From the NCBI GenBank assembly GCA_033026295.1, contig CM065174.1, positions 24,851,498 to 24,915,497 of the forward strand: a DNA stretch of 64,000 nucleotides, read 5' to 3'. Positions 36,101 through 49,807 of this stretch are shown in pieces. The first letter of the stretch is position 1. Each line of letters starts with the position of its first letter. Position numbers and translations under genes: made by a program. Source of the stretch: Channa striata. Its lineage: Eukaryota > Chordata > Actinopteri > Anabantiformes > Channidae. The notes below the pieces were generated by a model. It made no database searches. It was given only the letters and a program-made list of their open reading frames with translations, and was not told the origin of the DNA.

Positions 36101-39100
36101 GATTGGATCTCATATGTAATTTGTCTTTTTTAGACATTTGTGGAAAGAAAACATACTACATAAATAAAGATGCATAACCATGACATGATTCATGAAAATT
36201 GCCTATGATTGCAGGGCATGAAAAACTGTGTATTTATGTTTACCGGATCTTGCCGGCCAAAGCCGTATTGTAATGGTAAAATTCCATTTCAGAACTGACA
36301 AGCCCTTTCACAATTTAAATGGCCAGTATGTAAACCCCTTGAGAGAAATTAAAACTATCCTCTGCACTTCTGGTAATCACTTGAAGCAAGTCAACAAAGC
36401 AGTGAAAGGTTTTCAAAGGTTGGAAGGCGAAAGGTATTACATGGGATTGTTACCGTTGAGTGCTTTATTAAGGTAGTTTCAGTGTTATGTCACAAAATAA
36501 ACATAAATGATTTGCTGACTGACATACTAGACAGTATTACAGCATGTGTGCTCAAGTGTACAAAAAGCAAAAACAAACAAGCATAAAAAAAACATATGCA
36601 AAGCTCAAATGTTCGCTGCCTTTTTCAGTTATTTACTATGCAATTGCTCTAGACACTATCTGATGGGCAGGCACAGCTAGAAAATAGTGTTCAAAGGACA
36701 CGTGAGAACATTTACCTTTTATCCTTTAGCCACTGTATAGTAATTTTAATTTTTGTTGTGTACTTTAGGTCATGTCACAACGAAATCACATCTTTAACTT
36801 ACTAACAAAGGGCAGCAGGTTTTTCTCAAGAATATGACTGTACTTTGCCCCAGTTTTTTCCTGGGCATCTTCCTTTCAGCCATCTAGTTTGAAGGAGTTT
36901 TCTATGCTGTCTGTATGCAAGTATACCCTGCCCCAATTTAATATTAGCTTATTTTTTGGCTATAAAAGTCATATTTTTGGTATTTGGCAATTGATAAACG
37001 GGCTGCCGTTAAATATAATTCAGACATCTATGTTCCCCTCAAGATGATGGTTCCTTCCTTAATTTAATGATCAAGTTGGATCATAAGGCCAGAATTTGAA
37101 TTTGTCCGATCCAGAAATAACAATATTTCCAATACTCTTAGCTGTTTAAATGGTAACAAGTAAAACTACTCTTGTAAGCAATCCCATCATGTATATCAGG
37201 TCACAGGTCATGATTGTCCTCATGAACTCCAGTCTCCTGGGGGGAATTTTCAAATTTTTTAACATCCACTAACAACCAACCTGAATTTCATCAGTACAAA
37301 GAGTTTGTGAATCTTAAGAACAGTACAGCCATACTGTCAGTTTTTTCTGCTTGTGGTATGACCAACCTTTACAACTATATTTTATGTTTCTCTGGTAAAT
37401 CTTTAAAATACAAGCATGTTGGCTAGCATTTGATTTTAGCATTGTTATTATTTAGCTGTAACCACGGTCCTTGACTGTGTTTGTTGCCCAACCTTTACTT
37501 GTCTGTTTGCCATATTTATAAGAGCTCTCTATACTGAAACATAACATACAGTACATGTCTAAATGTTATACACAAAAACATTTTGCTGAATTATTGAAAT
37601 TTATTATAATTTCTGAGATTAATTTACCGGTAAAAAATTATTTCTTGAAACTAGGAAAAAGGTCAAAAGACACTGATATTGCAAATTATCAACCTGTGTC
37701 ACCCTGCCTTTTACCAAGCCATCTGTCTCTAAAATCCAGGAACTTTAACCAAACAGAGAACCAGTTCTTACACATATAACCACAGGCAATCCAGACCAGT
37801 CTAGCACAGTTCAGCTCAGGGACAGATGTATTGGGGAATTTCATCTGAATTCAATTTCACCTCTGGCCTTTATCGTGGCAGCTTGAGCCACGGCTGCACA
37901 ATGGGCCAAGTTTCACATTGAACGTGAGAACCCCCTCATCTCCTGACCCCTATTACCATATAAATTGACCAGAAAATGGACGTGAGAACAAACAGAAAAA
38001 AACAGGACTGAGTGAGAGGAGGCTAAATGGCTTACTTGGGAGTCTTTGGTTTTCCTTTTTGCTTACCAAGTGTAGGAAATTATGTCTTTTGGTTGCTTGT
38101 AGACAAATCACACATGTGATGATCACTTTTAGAATCCCCAGTCTTTTCGTCCAAAAAAACCCTATAATATTATATTTAGACATCTCACAGCTCTATCCAA
38201 GCATGAGCACCTTTGTGATAGCTTGAATTAACTTAGACTCCCCATATCACTTCAGAGCAAAAATCCTGGCAAAAACAGGAAAAGAATAACTTTTATGTTT
38301 TCCCTATAATACATTTCTATTTTCAGTTGTGCCTCTGCTAGCAAAGAAGCATAATACAGCAGGTAAGTAAAAGCATGATTAGGTAAATCATGTCCTTTTT
38401 GACCAATACATTCCTATGTGCAAATGGAAATGCACATAGGAATTTTACTGCCAACACAGGGGACCCACAGGAAAGCACCATTTGCCTAGTTATATTTAGT
38501 CTATACAAACGAATGCAGGGTTCATATGAAGTTTTCACAGCCAGGATATAGCCACCTACTCGTTTGTATATTGTGATGGGCAGGGGTCAGCATGGATACT
38601 CTCACTGATCTGCAGCCATACAGTCCCATACGCAGTAAGCTGTGATATAGTATGTGTTCTGACACCTGTCAAACATGGGAGTTGTGGTTGTGGAGGCCTA
38701 AACTCACAGTAAGCCGTGTGTTCCTCAAACTAGATATGACATTAAGTAATGTAGGCCAGTTGATTTGGTCTGTACATACAGTCCAGACCTCTTGCTAGTT
38801 ATCATGTCAACTGCCAGGCTACAGTCTACAAGAACTATTGTCCACTGGCCCCTGTACATGCAGCACCCCTCAGGAGGTAGTACTATATCAAGTTCCAGGT
38901 ATTACAGTACACATTGTCTTTGTCTGTATTATCTCAATGTAATAACATCTACACATATTTATTTGAATTTGAATGACATAGAGAGTAGAGAGAAAGTGGA
39001 AAAGCAAACTAAAACCCCGGTGACCTAACCCCCCTTGTCCTATAGGTTCAGGTTACAGGAAACTCCAACTTGGCATGCAGCTTGATCAGCCAATCAAAGG

Positions 39101-40202
39101 GAATTATTTCTATTGTTAGTCCCTTTAGGCTCTTTATTATCCTATTCTGTTTCCCTTTGTCCAAGGAGGTACACTCTTCACTCATCACATGAGTTTTTTT
39201 CAAGTCAGTGGTCCTAGCTTTCTTGCCTGCAGATGGGAAAAGAACACCAGAGTACATCCACAGGTGCACTGTTGTCATTAGTGGGTCCTATGCTTCTCAT
39301 GGTCTAAACAGGTCTCCAAGTGTTGACTCAGGTTTTCCTGTTAAACACCTGAAAAAAGCTGTGCATCATTTTTCTATCGTCTTTTTTTAGTAGTTTCTGG
39401 AGCCTGACTGAGAAGTCATCAAGACTTCTATAAGGCAAATCCAGCAAGCCAGGAAGAAGTACTACTGCCTTTTGCTATTCCACTCTGAAGCTAAATACAC
39501 TCTCAAGGCAAAAAATAATGTCAGATGTAACTATGCCCCCAAACTTTTATTTAAAAAACCTACTCTTCTTTACCTCCCACACCACAGCCAATCAATGAGA
39601 GAATTTTCAAACTTAAACTTATAAAGAACTGCATTACATACAATTATACTTGTATGGCACAGAAAATGTTAATTGACAGGTTGTACATCACACCAGCAGA
39701 CCACCGGTATGAGAATTTGACCTAAACCACAGGTTATAGGAGATTAACATGACTTGCTTGAATTTCTTAAAGATGTTTCACATCCTATCCAAAAGGCTTC
39801 TTCAGTTCAGGAGAGGTCAAAAAAACCTTAACAAACTTCAGCAAGGAGAGTTCAACAAACTTCTGCAAGTTCAGCTGCCACCAAATGGCACCCTTGGGGT
39901 AACTGGGTGACTGAGAATAATCCCAGGCGACATATGAATAGTTTTTGTACCAAAAATGGCATGAATCACTATGAGAAGTTAATAAGAAGGTAATGTTGTC
40001 TGTCTGGAGAAGGAAACCTAGCTGTTAGAACTGTTAGTTCCAGCAATCTGACCAGAGTTCTAGATTTTACAAAATGGGCTGTTTTACACTGAAATTACAG
40101 ATCATGCTGTTACTGTTTCTTTGAGGCTGTCTAAAGAATATTACAAACCAAATCATTTCATAATCATGTGTGGCTGATCAGTATACTGATTAAAGCCTGC
40201 AT
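33151..40202. other. Long unassigned region
   Basis: About 7 kb with no recognisable gene or transposon. It contains a short GT run near 35509-35520 and a 13-bp inverted repeat at 38410-38422/38431-38443 (ATTCCTATGTGCA and its complement). The scattered frames of 60-104 codons show no domain pattern. Old transposon sequence or regulatory DNA may be present but cannot be shown here. Confidence 0.4.
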
Positions 40203-43135
40203 TTAATCATAATAACTTAATAAAAATCAGGACTGCTCCTCTTACTGAACAAAAAACTAAAACACTTAAATGTGGATTATTAAATATCAGATCTCTCTCA
40301 TCTAAATCTCTGTTAGTAAATGACTTGATAAGTGATCATCAATTCGATTTATTTTGTCTCACTGAAACCTGGTTGCAGAAGGAAGAATATGTTAGTTTAA
40401 ATGAGTCGACCCCCCCAAGTCATATTAACTATCATGTTCCTAGAAGCTCAGGCCGAGGTGGAGGAGTAGTAGCAATCTATCACTCAAGCTTACCGATAGA
40501 ACCTAGACCTAAACATAGTTATAACTCATTTGAGAGTCTTTCTCTGAGACTTTCACACCCAAGTTGGAAAACTCAAAATTCACTCCTATTTGTTATCGTG
40601 TATCATCCTCCAGTCCCTTATTCTGAATTTTTGACTGAATTCTCAGATTTTCTAGCCGACTTAGTGCTTAGTGCAGATAAAGTCGTCATAGTGGGCGATT
40701 TTAACATTCATGTAGATGCTGACAGTAACTCCCTCAAAACAGCATTTACTTCATTATTACATTCAATTGGTTTCTCTCAAATGTAAATGAACCCACTCAC
40801 TGTTTTAGTCACACCCTAGACCTTGTCCTTGCATACGGTATTGAAATTGATAAACTAACAGTATTTCCTCATAATTCTGTTCTCTCTGACCATTTCCTAA
40901 TAACATTTCAATTTAGTTTATTGGACTACACAGCAGCTAGAAAGAAGTTTTGCTTCAGTAGGTGTTTATCTGAAAACACTGTGAACAAATTTAAGGAAAT
41001 GATCCCTTCATCATTTCCTTCAACATGTACTGATATAACTGAGAGTAGCCTCATTAACTGTACTCCTGCACAAGTTGATTACCTTACTCATAATTATGCA
41101 GCATCTTTACGTTCCATACTTGATAGTGTTGCCCCTTTAAAAAAGAAGGCAGTAATTCTGAACAGGCGATCTCCATGGTATAGCTCGCAAACTCGCAATT
41201 TAAAGCAGGCGTCACGAAGACTAGAAAGGAAGTGGCGTTCCACTCATTCACAAGAATCACGCCTAGCCTGGAAAAAGAGTTTATACTTATACAAATTAGC
41301 ACTTCGTAAAGCCAGAACAGCTTATTATTCATCACTAATAGAGGAAAACAAGAACAACCCCCGGTTTCTTTTCAGCACTGTAGCCAGGCTGACTAAGAGC
41401 CATAGTTCAGTTGAGACTAGTATTCCCTCAACGCTATGTAGCAATGACTTCATGACCTTCTTCACAAACAAAATCATAGTTATTAGAAATAAAATTCACC
41501 AGACCCTCCCCACAAATACAACAGAATTAGAATCATCAGTAAGTCCTCAGTCCCTTTTAGACTGCTTTGTGCCCATAGACCTTGCTGAGTTAACTTCAAC
41601 TATTATGGCATCTAAACCAACAACATGTCTGCTAGACCCTATTCCAGTTAGACTGCTCAAAGATGCTCTACCCTTATTAGACACGTTCGTATTAGATATC
41701 ATTAATCTATCCTTACAAACAGGATATGTACCAAAGGCTTATAAGATAGCTGTAATCAAACCTCTACTTAAAAACCTAGTCTGGATCCAGATGTCTTAGC
41801 CAATTACAGACCAATATCCAATCTCCCCTTTATTTCTAAAATACTTGAAAAAGTAGTTGTAAAGCAATTATGTGACCACCTGCGCAAAAACGACTTGTTT
41901 GAAGAATTTCAGTCAGGATTTAGAGTTCATCATAGCACAGAAACCGCACTGATTAAAGTCACCAACGATCTTCTTCTGGCTTCAGATAACGGACTTGTCT
42001 CTATACTAGTTCTGCTAGATCTTAGTGCTGCATTTTGACATCATTGATCACAGAATATTATTACAGAGACTAGAACATGTAATTGGAATTAAAGGAACAG
42101 CACTAAATTGGTTTAAATCGTATCTATCAGATAGATTCCAATTTACTCATGTTAATGATGAATCTTCGACATACACAAAAGTTAGTTATGGAATTCCACA
42201 AGGCTCTGTATTAGGACCAATACTCTTTACTCTATATATGTCTCCCTAGGCAACATTATTAGAAAACACTCTGTAAATTTTCACTGCTACGCTGATGACA
42301 CGCAGTTATATCTATCTATGAAACCTGATGAAACAAATAAATTAATCAAACTACAAGCATGTCTTAAAGATATAAGGGACTGGATGACGTATAATTTTCT
42401 TCTTCTAAACTCAGATAAAACTGAAGTTATTGTATTTGGGCCTAATAGTCTAAAAGACATGTTTTCTAACCATATCGCTACTTTAGACGACATAACTCTT
42501 GCCCCCAGTAGTACTGCAAGGAATCTTGGAGTCATTTTTGACCAGGATTTGTCATTTACCTCACACATAAAGCAAATCTCTAGAACAGCCTTCTTCCACC
42601 TACGGAACATTGCCAAAATTAGGAGCATCCTATCCCAAAGCGATGCTGAAAAATTGGTTCATGCATTTGTTACTTCTAGATTGGACTATTGTAATTCTCT
42701 ACTTTCAGGCTGCCCTAGTAACTCTCTAAAAGCCTCCAATTAATCCAAAATGCTGCAGCAAGATTACTGACTGGGATTGGTAAGAAAGATCATATTTCAC
42801 CTTCATTAGCTTCTCTCCATTGGCTTCCAATTAAATGCAGAATAGAATTTAAAACCCTTCTTCTCACCTATAAAGCTTTAAACGGCCAAGCCCCATCATA
42901 TTTAAAAGATCTCTTAGTACCATATCATCCTACTAGACCACTTCGGTCCCAAAATGCAGGCCTACTTGTGGTTCCCAGAATTTCCAAAAATAGAATGGGA
43001 GGCAGAGCCTTTAGCTATCAAGCTCCTCTCCTGTGGAACCAGCTCCCAGTCCAGATTCGGGAAGCAGACACCCTCCCTATTTTTAAGACTAGGCTCAAAA
43101 CCTTCCTTTTTGATAAAGCTTATAGTTGGTTATAG
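40203..43135 (+). pseudogene. L2 ORF2-type endonuclease-reverse transcriptase, frameshifted
   Basis: An AP-type endonuclease (about 40260-40920) nicks the target, and an RT (about 41780-42730) copies the element RNA onto it. The thumb/C-terminal domain ends with DKAYSWL and TAG at 43133-43135. Visible motifs are CLTETWLQ, GDFNIHVD, LSDHFL, ANYRPISNLPFISKILEK, FEEFQSGFRVHHSTETALIK, LLDLSAAF, SYGIPQGSVLGPILFTLY, YADD and SRLDYCNSLLSGCP. One-base losses or gains lie near 40783, 41771, 42035, 42247 and 42730. Most are at homopolymer runs (A, T or C). Between them the frame stays open for up to about 340 codons. Either the decay is recent or the indels are sequence errors. Confidence 0.88.
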
Positions 43136-43665
43136 TCATGCTGCTACAGGCTTAGACTGCTGGGGGACTACGCACTGTGCCACTTCCTCTTCTCCTCATT
43201 CTCTCCTCTCACCCCACATCTATAATGTCACCACTGTATGACATTAACTCTGTCTTCTTTGTCCCGTAGTCATCTCTCTCCCTCTCTTTCCCCCTCTCTC
43301 GCTCCCTGTCCACAGGTGTCCCTGGATTTGGAGCTGTGTGTCCTCCAGTGTGCAGCTACTGGTCCTATTAACCTGCTCAATGTTTTGTTGTTGCTTTTGT
43401 TGCTCTGTTCTTTTCTCTCTCCACTTTCCACTCTGCCCAACCGGTCAAGGCAGATGGCCGTCCACCCTGAGCCTGGTTCTGCTGGAGGTTTCTTCCGTTA
43501 AAGGGAGTTTTTCCTCTCCACTGTTGCCTATGGCTTGCTCAAGGGGGATTTGTTGGGTTTTCTCTACATGTTTGTATAGTCTTGACTTTATTATGTAAAG
43601 TGCCCCGAGATGACCTTGTTGTAAATTGGCGCTATATAAATAAAGTTGAATTGAATTGAATTTAA
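43136..43665 (+). other. L2 3' UTR and tail
   Basis: Contains the block shared by all copies here (CTGGAGGTTTCTTCCGTTAA and the AAGGGGGATTTGTTGGGTTT stretch) and the tail GTAAATTGGCGCTATATAAA. In L2 elements the 3' end is what the RT recognises to prime copying. Open frames inside it (43238-43598) are low-complexity artefacts. Confidence 0.85.
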
Positions 43666-44654
43666 AAAATGTCAGGAGTGAAACATTGCTTACACTGAGG
43701 TCATATTTAATAAGAGTTGTAGCCAGAAAAATCATGCTCGTGCTACAGGTTTAATCACTAGAATTAGGCACCTGTAGTGATATAATTAATTGTGTGAGGA
43801 GTTTTTGTCCTGTGCATATAAATTTAACCTCTGCTGTCAGTTAATGCACTTGACCCAGGTCATTTCTCTCTAGTTTATTTCTGATGGACTGAAAATAGTC
43901 ATACATGTGCTTTTATAGCAATGGTCTATGTGCATACTATTTTTTGTAAATGGAAAACCTAAATCTATATTCTATATTAACCCTAACATTTGAATACTGA
44001 GCAAAACAGATAACTAGCTTTACACAGAATAATTAGATCAGCCCAAGCAACCAAACAAAGCACTGCCTCTTCACTTCCTCCTCCTCCTGCTTCAGTGCAT
44101 GTGTTCATTACTGCCCTCCAGACTGCTTTTATCATCTCTATAAATCTCTGCTGCCTCAGACACAGCGTAATGAGCAGACCTGCAAGGCTGTCAACCTGTG
44201 ACTCTCACCCCTACTGAAAGAGAACATATAGGTATGAAAAAAAGGGTCACTGGGAAGGGACAGAGAGAGATGTAGGGAGAGAGTGAATTAAAAAGAGAGA
44301 AGACAGGAGTCTGAATGTGAAAATCTGAGTTTGTGTGGTCAGCTTGAGAATAATTATGTTTTAAATGATAGCTTTCAACACAATCTCAGACATTTCCAAA
44401 TCAGTCAAGTAACTGGTTGTTGTTACTTAGTGGAATAAAAACTTCATAGTTATTATCTGCACAGTAAGCCATGTAACAGTTGTTTGATTTGGACTTCGAA
44501 CCAAACTACTGAAAACACTCTGAGATTGATGATGCCAGAGAAGTGAGATATCATCAGGGATTACCTGATATTTTCAAATCCGCACACAGTACAGTATGTG
44601 TCAGGAGAAAATAGTTTCCCATTCTATCTAGGTGAGAGTTTTCACAGGTTTGAC
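43666..44654. other. Unassigned spacer
   Basis: No gene or repeat recognised. Confidence 0.4.
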
Positions 44655-44860
44655 ACACAAACAGACAACCATTCTCACTCGCATTTATATCTTCAGGAAA
44701 TTTAGAGGCAGCAATTAACCCAATAAGACTGTTTTTAAATTGTAGTAGGAACCTGGAATACCTACAGAGAACTCACACAGATACATACTGAGAACATGCA
44801 AACTCCAGGTGGCTGACAGGACCAGACCCAGAACAACACACTTACTTGGCCAATACTTGG
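44655..44860 (-). mobile_element. V-SINE (HE1-like), inverted, degraded
   Basis: Reads on the minus strand as CTGGAGTTTGCATGTTCTC, a GTGTGAGTTCTCTGTAGGTA area and a degraded TCCTACTACAATTT block. AATTGCTGCCTCTAAATTTC and a GAGAATGGTTGTCTGTTTGT stretch follow. This is the order of the V-SINE core in the copy at 31255-31480, but this one also keeps sequence upstream of the core. The tRNA-derived head is not clear. More divergent than the other copy. Confidence 0.75.
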
Positions 44861-45875
44861 CCGCTAAACAAATTGTGGCAGGGGTTTAATGTGAAAAATA
44901 ACTATATAAAATATCTATGAGAAGGGGTGTTTCTGCATTAACCTCCTTCCAGATGAAAAAAGAAACTGGCAATTCTACTCCTACTAAGCATGTTTGGAAA
45001 ACTGACAACCCAGCCAGCCTCAGAAAACAAGCAAAGAAAAAACAGTATACTGTGTTCAGTTCCACTCCAAGCGTTATTTACATTAAGCAGACTTCAATAA
45101 TTTTGTCACAGAGCAAGTAGAGGTTTGGTGTAAACCAAAGGCTAATGAGGAAAAGGTCTGTTTATAAATTTGAAGAAATGTAAAGTCTGAATGTGTGTAG
45201 TGATTGCTAGAATTGGTTGAGTGGGTGGCAGAGTAGGAAAGAGACTGAAACATAGACATGTGAATGAATTCAGCTCAGTCTCATTGTTAAACTACACCGA
45301 ACTTGAATTCATTCCAAAAAAATAAAAAATAAACATAAGACAAGTTACAGCATAGGGCTTGATGAGGGGCCAGCCAAACTAGAGCACACATTCACCAAGG
45401 GGCCCCACAGAAAAACCCATAAGATCATACTCTACCATAAATTAGATTTTTGTTGTTTTTACTGTTCATAATGTTTTGTGTATATTCATCTGTAATTTTC
45501 CTCTATTTCTCTAATCTGTTGCAATTTAGCAAATCCTTAACAGGCCACTAACAAAATCTTTATTTTGTTGTTTTGCTGAATAATTTGAAATTAAATCTGT
45601 ATTATATAAAGATAAATATATTTAAAGTATATTTTTTTTCACTAAATCACTGCTATGCAAAGCCATATCCTGGAAGGTGATGTACAGTAGTGAAGTGTTA
45701 TTATCTGTGTCCCTCTAAAAAAAACTGTCTTTAAAGGAAGATAAACCTTTCTTTTTCTGTAAAAGTATTCACCTATGAGGACCATTGCACATTTGGATAA
45801 ATTACATGGAAGAGGGTTGTACGGTATTTGCAAACCAAGGGAGCCTGTGACTCAAATGCCAGTTCTAGATAAGAC
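44861..45875. other. Unassigned spacer
   Basis: No gene or repeat recognised. The open frame at 44917-45120 has no family pattern. Confidence 0.4.
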
Positions 45876-47238
45876 ACATTTGAATTTAATCTAATGGATT
45901 ACACACCAGCTAGAAAAAAGTTCTGCTTAAGTAAGTGTTTATCTGAAAACAGTGTGAACAAATTTAAGGAAATGATCCCTTCATCATTTACTTCAACATG
46001 TACCGATATTACTTTATTAACTGTACTCCTGTACAGGTTGATTACCTGACTGATAATTATGCAGCATCACTATGTTCCATACTTGATACTGTTGTCCCTC
46101 TAAAAAAGAAGGCAGTAAATCTGAACAGGCGATCTCCATGGTATAGCTCGCAAACCCACAATTTAAAGCAGGCGTCACGAAAACTAGAAAGTTAGTGGCG
46201 TTCCACTCATTCACAAGAATCACCATTAGCCTGGAAAAAGAGTTTATACTTATACAAATTAGCATTCCGTAAAGCCAGAACAGCATATTATTCATCACTA
46301 ATAGAGGAAAACAAGAACAACCCCCGGTTTCCTTTCAGCACTGTAGCTAGGCTGACTAAGAGCCATAGTTCAGTTGAAACTAGTATTCTCTCAACGCTAT
46401 GCAGCAATGACTTCATGACTTTCTTCACAAACAAAATCGTAGCTATTACAAAAAAAATTCACCAGACCCTCCCCACAAATACAACAGAATTAGAATCATC
46501 AATAAGTCCTCAGTCCCTTTTAGGCTGCTTTGTGCCTATAGATCTTACTGAGTTAACTTTAACTATTGTGGCATCTAAACCAACAACATGTCTGCTAAAC
46601 CCTATTCCAGTTAGACTGCTCAAAGATGCTCTACCCTTATTAGACATGTTCATATTAGATATCATTAACTATCTTTACAAACAGGATATGTACCAATGGC
46701 CTATAAGGTAGCTGTAATCAAACCTCTACTTAAAAAACCTTGTCTGGATCCAGGTGTCTTAGCCAATTACAGACCAATATCCAATCTCCCCTTTATTTCT
46801 GAAATACTTGAAAAAGTAGCTGCAAAGCAATTATGTGACCACCTGCACAGAAACGACTTGTTTGAAGAATTTCAGTCAAGATTTAGAGTGCATCATAATA
46901 CAGAAACTGCACTAATTAAAGTCACCAACAATCTTCTTCTGGCTTCAGATAATGGACTTGTCTCTATAATAGTTCTGCTAGATCTTAGTGCTGTATTTGA
47001 CACCATTGATCACAGAATATTATTACAGAGACTAGAACCTGTAATTGGAATTATAGGAACTGCACTAAACTGTTTTAAATCTTATATATCAGATAGATTC
47101 CAATTTGTAGTTGCAAAGCAATTATGTGACCACCTGCACAGAGACAACTTGTTTGAAAAATTGCGTTTGGGCCTGAAAGTCTAAGAAACATGTTTTCCCA
47201 CCATATTGTTACTTTAGATGACATAACTCTGCCCCCCA
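45876..47238 (+). mobile_element. L2-type LINE, rearranged, left part (copy 4)
   Basis: Begins in the last part of the endonuclease (region just after SDH) and runs through linker and RT to DRFQF at about 47106. There it jumps back to a second copy of the KQLCDHLHR segment (47108-47155; first copy 46819-46865). It then jumps forward to the GPxSLRNMFSHHI segment and ends at 47238 against the CACTC transposon. A stop replaces a lysine-rich stretch near 46194. The continuation lies beyond the insertion at 50797. The jumps are in the order that template switching during reverse transcription could give. Confidence 0.85.
46415..47106 (+). pseudogene. L2 RT N-terminal part, frame-broken
   Basis: Two overlapping open segments (46415-46711 and 46696-47184). 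They cover LNPIPVRLLKDALPLLD, the KPCLDPGVLANYRPISNLPF motif, HHNTETALIKVTN, LLDLSAVFDTIDHRILLQR and the start of the SYLSDRFQF motif. A single frameshift lies near 46690. The segment carrying YADD is missing because of the rearrangement downstream, so no active polymerase is encoded. The residues 3' of 47106 in the second open segment come from the duplicated block. Confidence 0.8.
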
Positions 47239-47399
47239 CACTCAAAAAAGTCCAAAAGTGGATTGTTGGATTTGCAAAATACAAGGATGTTTGACGTACA
47301 AGAATATAACAAGTTTCGTTGTGTTAAACGATTAATTCTTTGTTGGAAACGAGTGAAAGAAAATTCAGGTGAGTTCATCCAATGAGAATGAAACGCCTC

Positions 47400-47540
47400 G
47401 AAACAACAGGTCTCTACTGCGCATGATCATCAAGCCCGGAAATCCGAAGGTCGAAGAAGCAGGAATTTAAAATAGATGAGGAAGTTGCGCTTTTCAATTC
47501 TGTATTTCATCGCTAGAAATCATTGAACTTAGAGGTAAGT
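47400..47540 (+). promoter_or_regulatory. Possible promoter and untranslated first exon of the nested transposon
   Basis: Less AT-rich than its surroundings, with CpG sites (GCCCGGAAATCCGAAGGTCG area). A strong GAG|GTAAGT splice donor sits at 47535. An acceptor-like TTTTCAG ends near 47968. This layout would suit a short non-coding first exon for the relic downstream. No TATA box is evident. Confidence 0.3.
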
Positions 47541-49807
47541 ACAAAATATACCTGTTTGTAGTTATTACTGTGGGACTGGTGATAAGTAAAAATAGTTATT
47601 GGAAGCTTCTTGAGATTTTTTTAGCAGATTTGTTTTGTCGAATTGAATGTTAGCTTGAAACACCGTTTTTCCGTCTGTACGAGTTTGTTAAACGAGCTCC
47701 TTACATAATCCGAACCAGCTATTTTTTAAAGTCTGTGTTAAAGTTATTTCTGCTACACATAGATGTAATGTAACCTCGACCTTTGACCCTATTTAACGGT
47801 ATAATTCGGGTCCACTGACAAACATTTGGTGCTGAAACGCTGTATTTTCGTGTCTACTTAATCTTTAGCGGTACTTTTCAGTGAAGCTACCCTTAATGCA
47901 GTCTGAGGCTCGTCCTGTGTGTACGTGACACCACTTACATCTAAACATCTCACTTTACAGATTTTCAGAGTTCCACTCAATTTGAAAAATGAAAAGTCAT
48001 ACAATCAAATGCCCTGTAATGTCCTAATAAATGTAACTGAAAGTTATGGTGGGTACAGTATACAATGTTTTATGCCCAGTGGAAATGAAGTGAATATATA
48101 TTTTTTGTGTGCACATTATACATGGTATTTTTTCATAAAACATAACATACTTGATTTTTCCCTTTCAGTGGTATGTATGTGGAAATGCAGGCATTGTTAC
48201 AGAGGACAGCTGTAGGTATAAATTATTAAAACATTGTAAATCTGTCAATATAACAAAAGTGGCCAAAAGTGGCCATCAGTATCTTTGTCTATATTTATAT
48301 TGTTTATGTACCTTTTAAAGACAGAAAGCGACTTGAGGGAATTATGCCAGTGGATCTTGCACGTCTAAAAATACTTCATTTAACAACCTTAACAATTTTT
48401 CCAAATTCAAGTATAAATGTGGAGATAAAACTAATCGTTGTCACCCCATTAGTCTCATTGCTCCAGAGGATGATTGGCATGACATTTTGCATCTCAAGAA
48501 CTAGCTTGTTGTAGCCTCTGTCCATTTTGGTTAATTCATAGGGGAGGGGGCGGGGCAGGGGTCCTTGATAACCAGGATAGAGATCAACTAATCTATATCA
48601 TGTCTTGAATTATAAACTCAGTAAACACTGCCAGATATACAGGAAACCTTTTGTCAAACATCAACCTCATCATAAAGCATCAATCTTTAAAGCACTACCT
48701 TCTAATTATTGGTCCTCCTATTCAAACGTTTACAGTAAGGTTTAAAGAAAGACTTTTTTTTTTTTACAAATTGCTTATGATACCAATTGGTGACAAATTA
48801 TTTGAATGTTTTTCAGATTGATAAGGAGCTCATGCTGTAACCCTACTGTCTACATTCTTCTATGATCGATACTCATCAGAATTGATGGAGATTTCCTGCT
48901 GCAACATTGGGGCAGCTGTAAGAAAAATATGACACATGAGGTTGTCATTTCTAAGGTTTGTGTTGTGTAATTTTTTTAAAATAAAGCTTACATCATCATT
49001 CTCAATTTTTTGTTTAAGCCTTGTCTTATATTTAACCTTTTGATTCTACAGGATGACACTATACATACCAGAACAGCTTACATCCTTAAGCCTACCTGAA
49101 TCAAAACTATAAGAACAAGTTGTCACCGAGAAGGAATATATGGAAAGTTACTGAGAAAATAGTTTGCGTTTCATATACCCTGAAGTTTTGCTAAGTCTTT
49201 TCACATTTGTGAATTTGAAATTTTGTGTTTTTTTGAGCTGTTCTGGAGTGCGTTGTCAGAATTGACCACCCTATGTAAAATGAATAAGGAGGTGAAAATA
49301 TTAGAACCACCACTGCTTACAATGCACTCCAGTACAACTACACTACCCACTTTGACCTCAGTAGTGAAAACATAGTAGAATTATCACCTGTCAATTTCAA
49401 CCTAAAAACTGAGAAAATATAACCTCGTAAAAGTACAATTCATGCAGAGCTGCTGCCTTAGATTGCACAGGTGGTCATTATGTTATGGTTAGACAAGGAG
49501 GTGGCTATGGAATGAGGGCATAGGTTTCTGGTTGTTTTCTTCAATAGTTATCCAGTAAATACTTAATTGTTAAGTATTAATTTCATTTAGATTTTATATG
49601 TTTCTTTATTTCATTACTATCTCTGAATGTTTGCTTTCTATAAGGTAATCTTATTAACTGTTGCGTCTTGCTTTCTGCATCTTGCTGCGCCTAATATTAT
49701 TTTTCTTGTTCACATGACTCCTTTTGTATTCATTCCTACAGGGTTCAGATCCTAACACACAGTCCCATGAAGCAAGCTGTGATGGGGAGTGTACATGGTA
49801 CTGAAAG

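Larger units (their letters stand above)
40203..43665 (+). mobile_element. L2-type LINE, best copy: full EN-RT region and 3' UTR (copy 3)
   Basis: Starts about 45 codons before the first endonuclease motif (LLNIRSLSSKSL) and runs through endonuclease, linker, RT and a 3' UTR of about 530 bases. It ends in TATATAAATAAAGTTGAATT plus GAATT units near 43650. Any ORF1 and 5' UTR are absent, so it is 5'-truncated. Endonuclease signatures are GDFN (40694-40705) and SDH (40885-40893). The RT catalytic YADD is at 42288-42299. The coding frame is interrupted by five single-base indels and almost nothing else. No clear target-site duplication is seen. It is the reference for comparing the other L2 copies in this window. 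Confidence 0.92.

Noticed and set aside
42954..43241. Open frame MQAYLWFPEFPKIEWEAEPL repeated in four L2 copies (also 566, 13351, 51461)
   Set aside because: It is an alternate-frame reading of the L2 RT C-terminal domain. Its recurrence is explained by the repeat, not by selection on a second protein.
43238..43598. Leucine- and serine-rich open frames in the L2 3' UTR (also 851, 13662, 51730)
   Set aside because: They come from the CT-rich UTR stretch, differ between copies and have no start or domain conservation.
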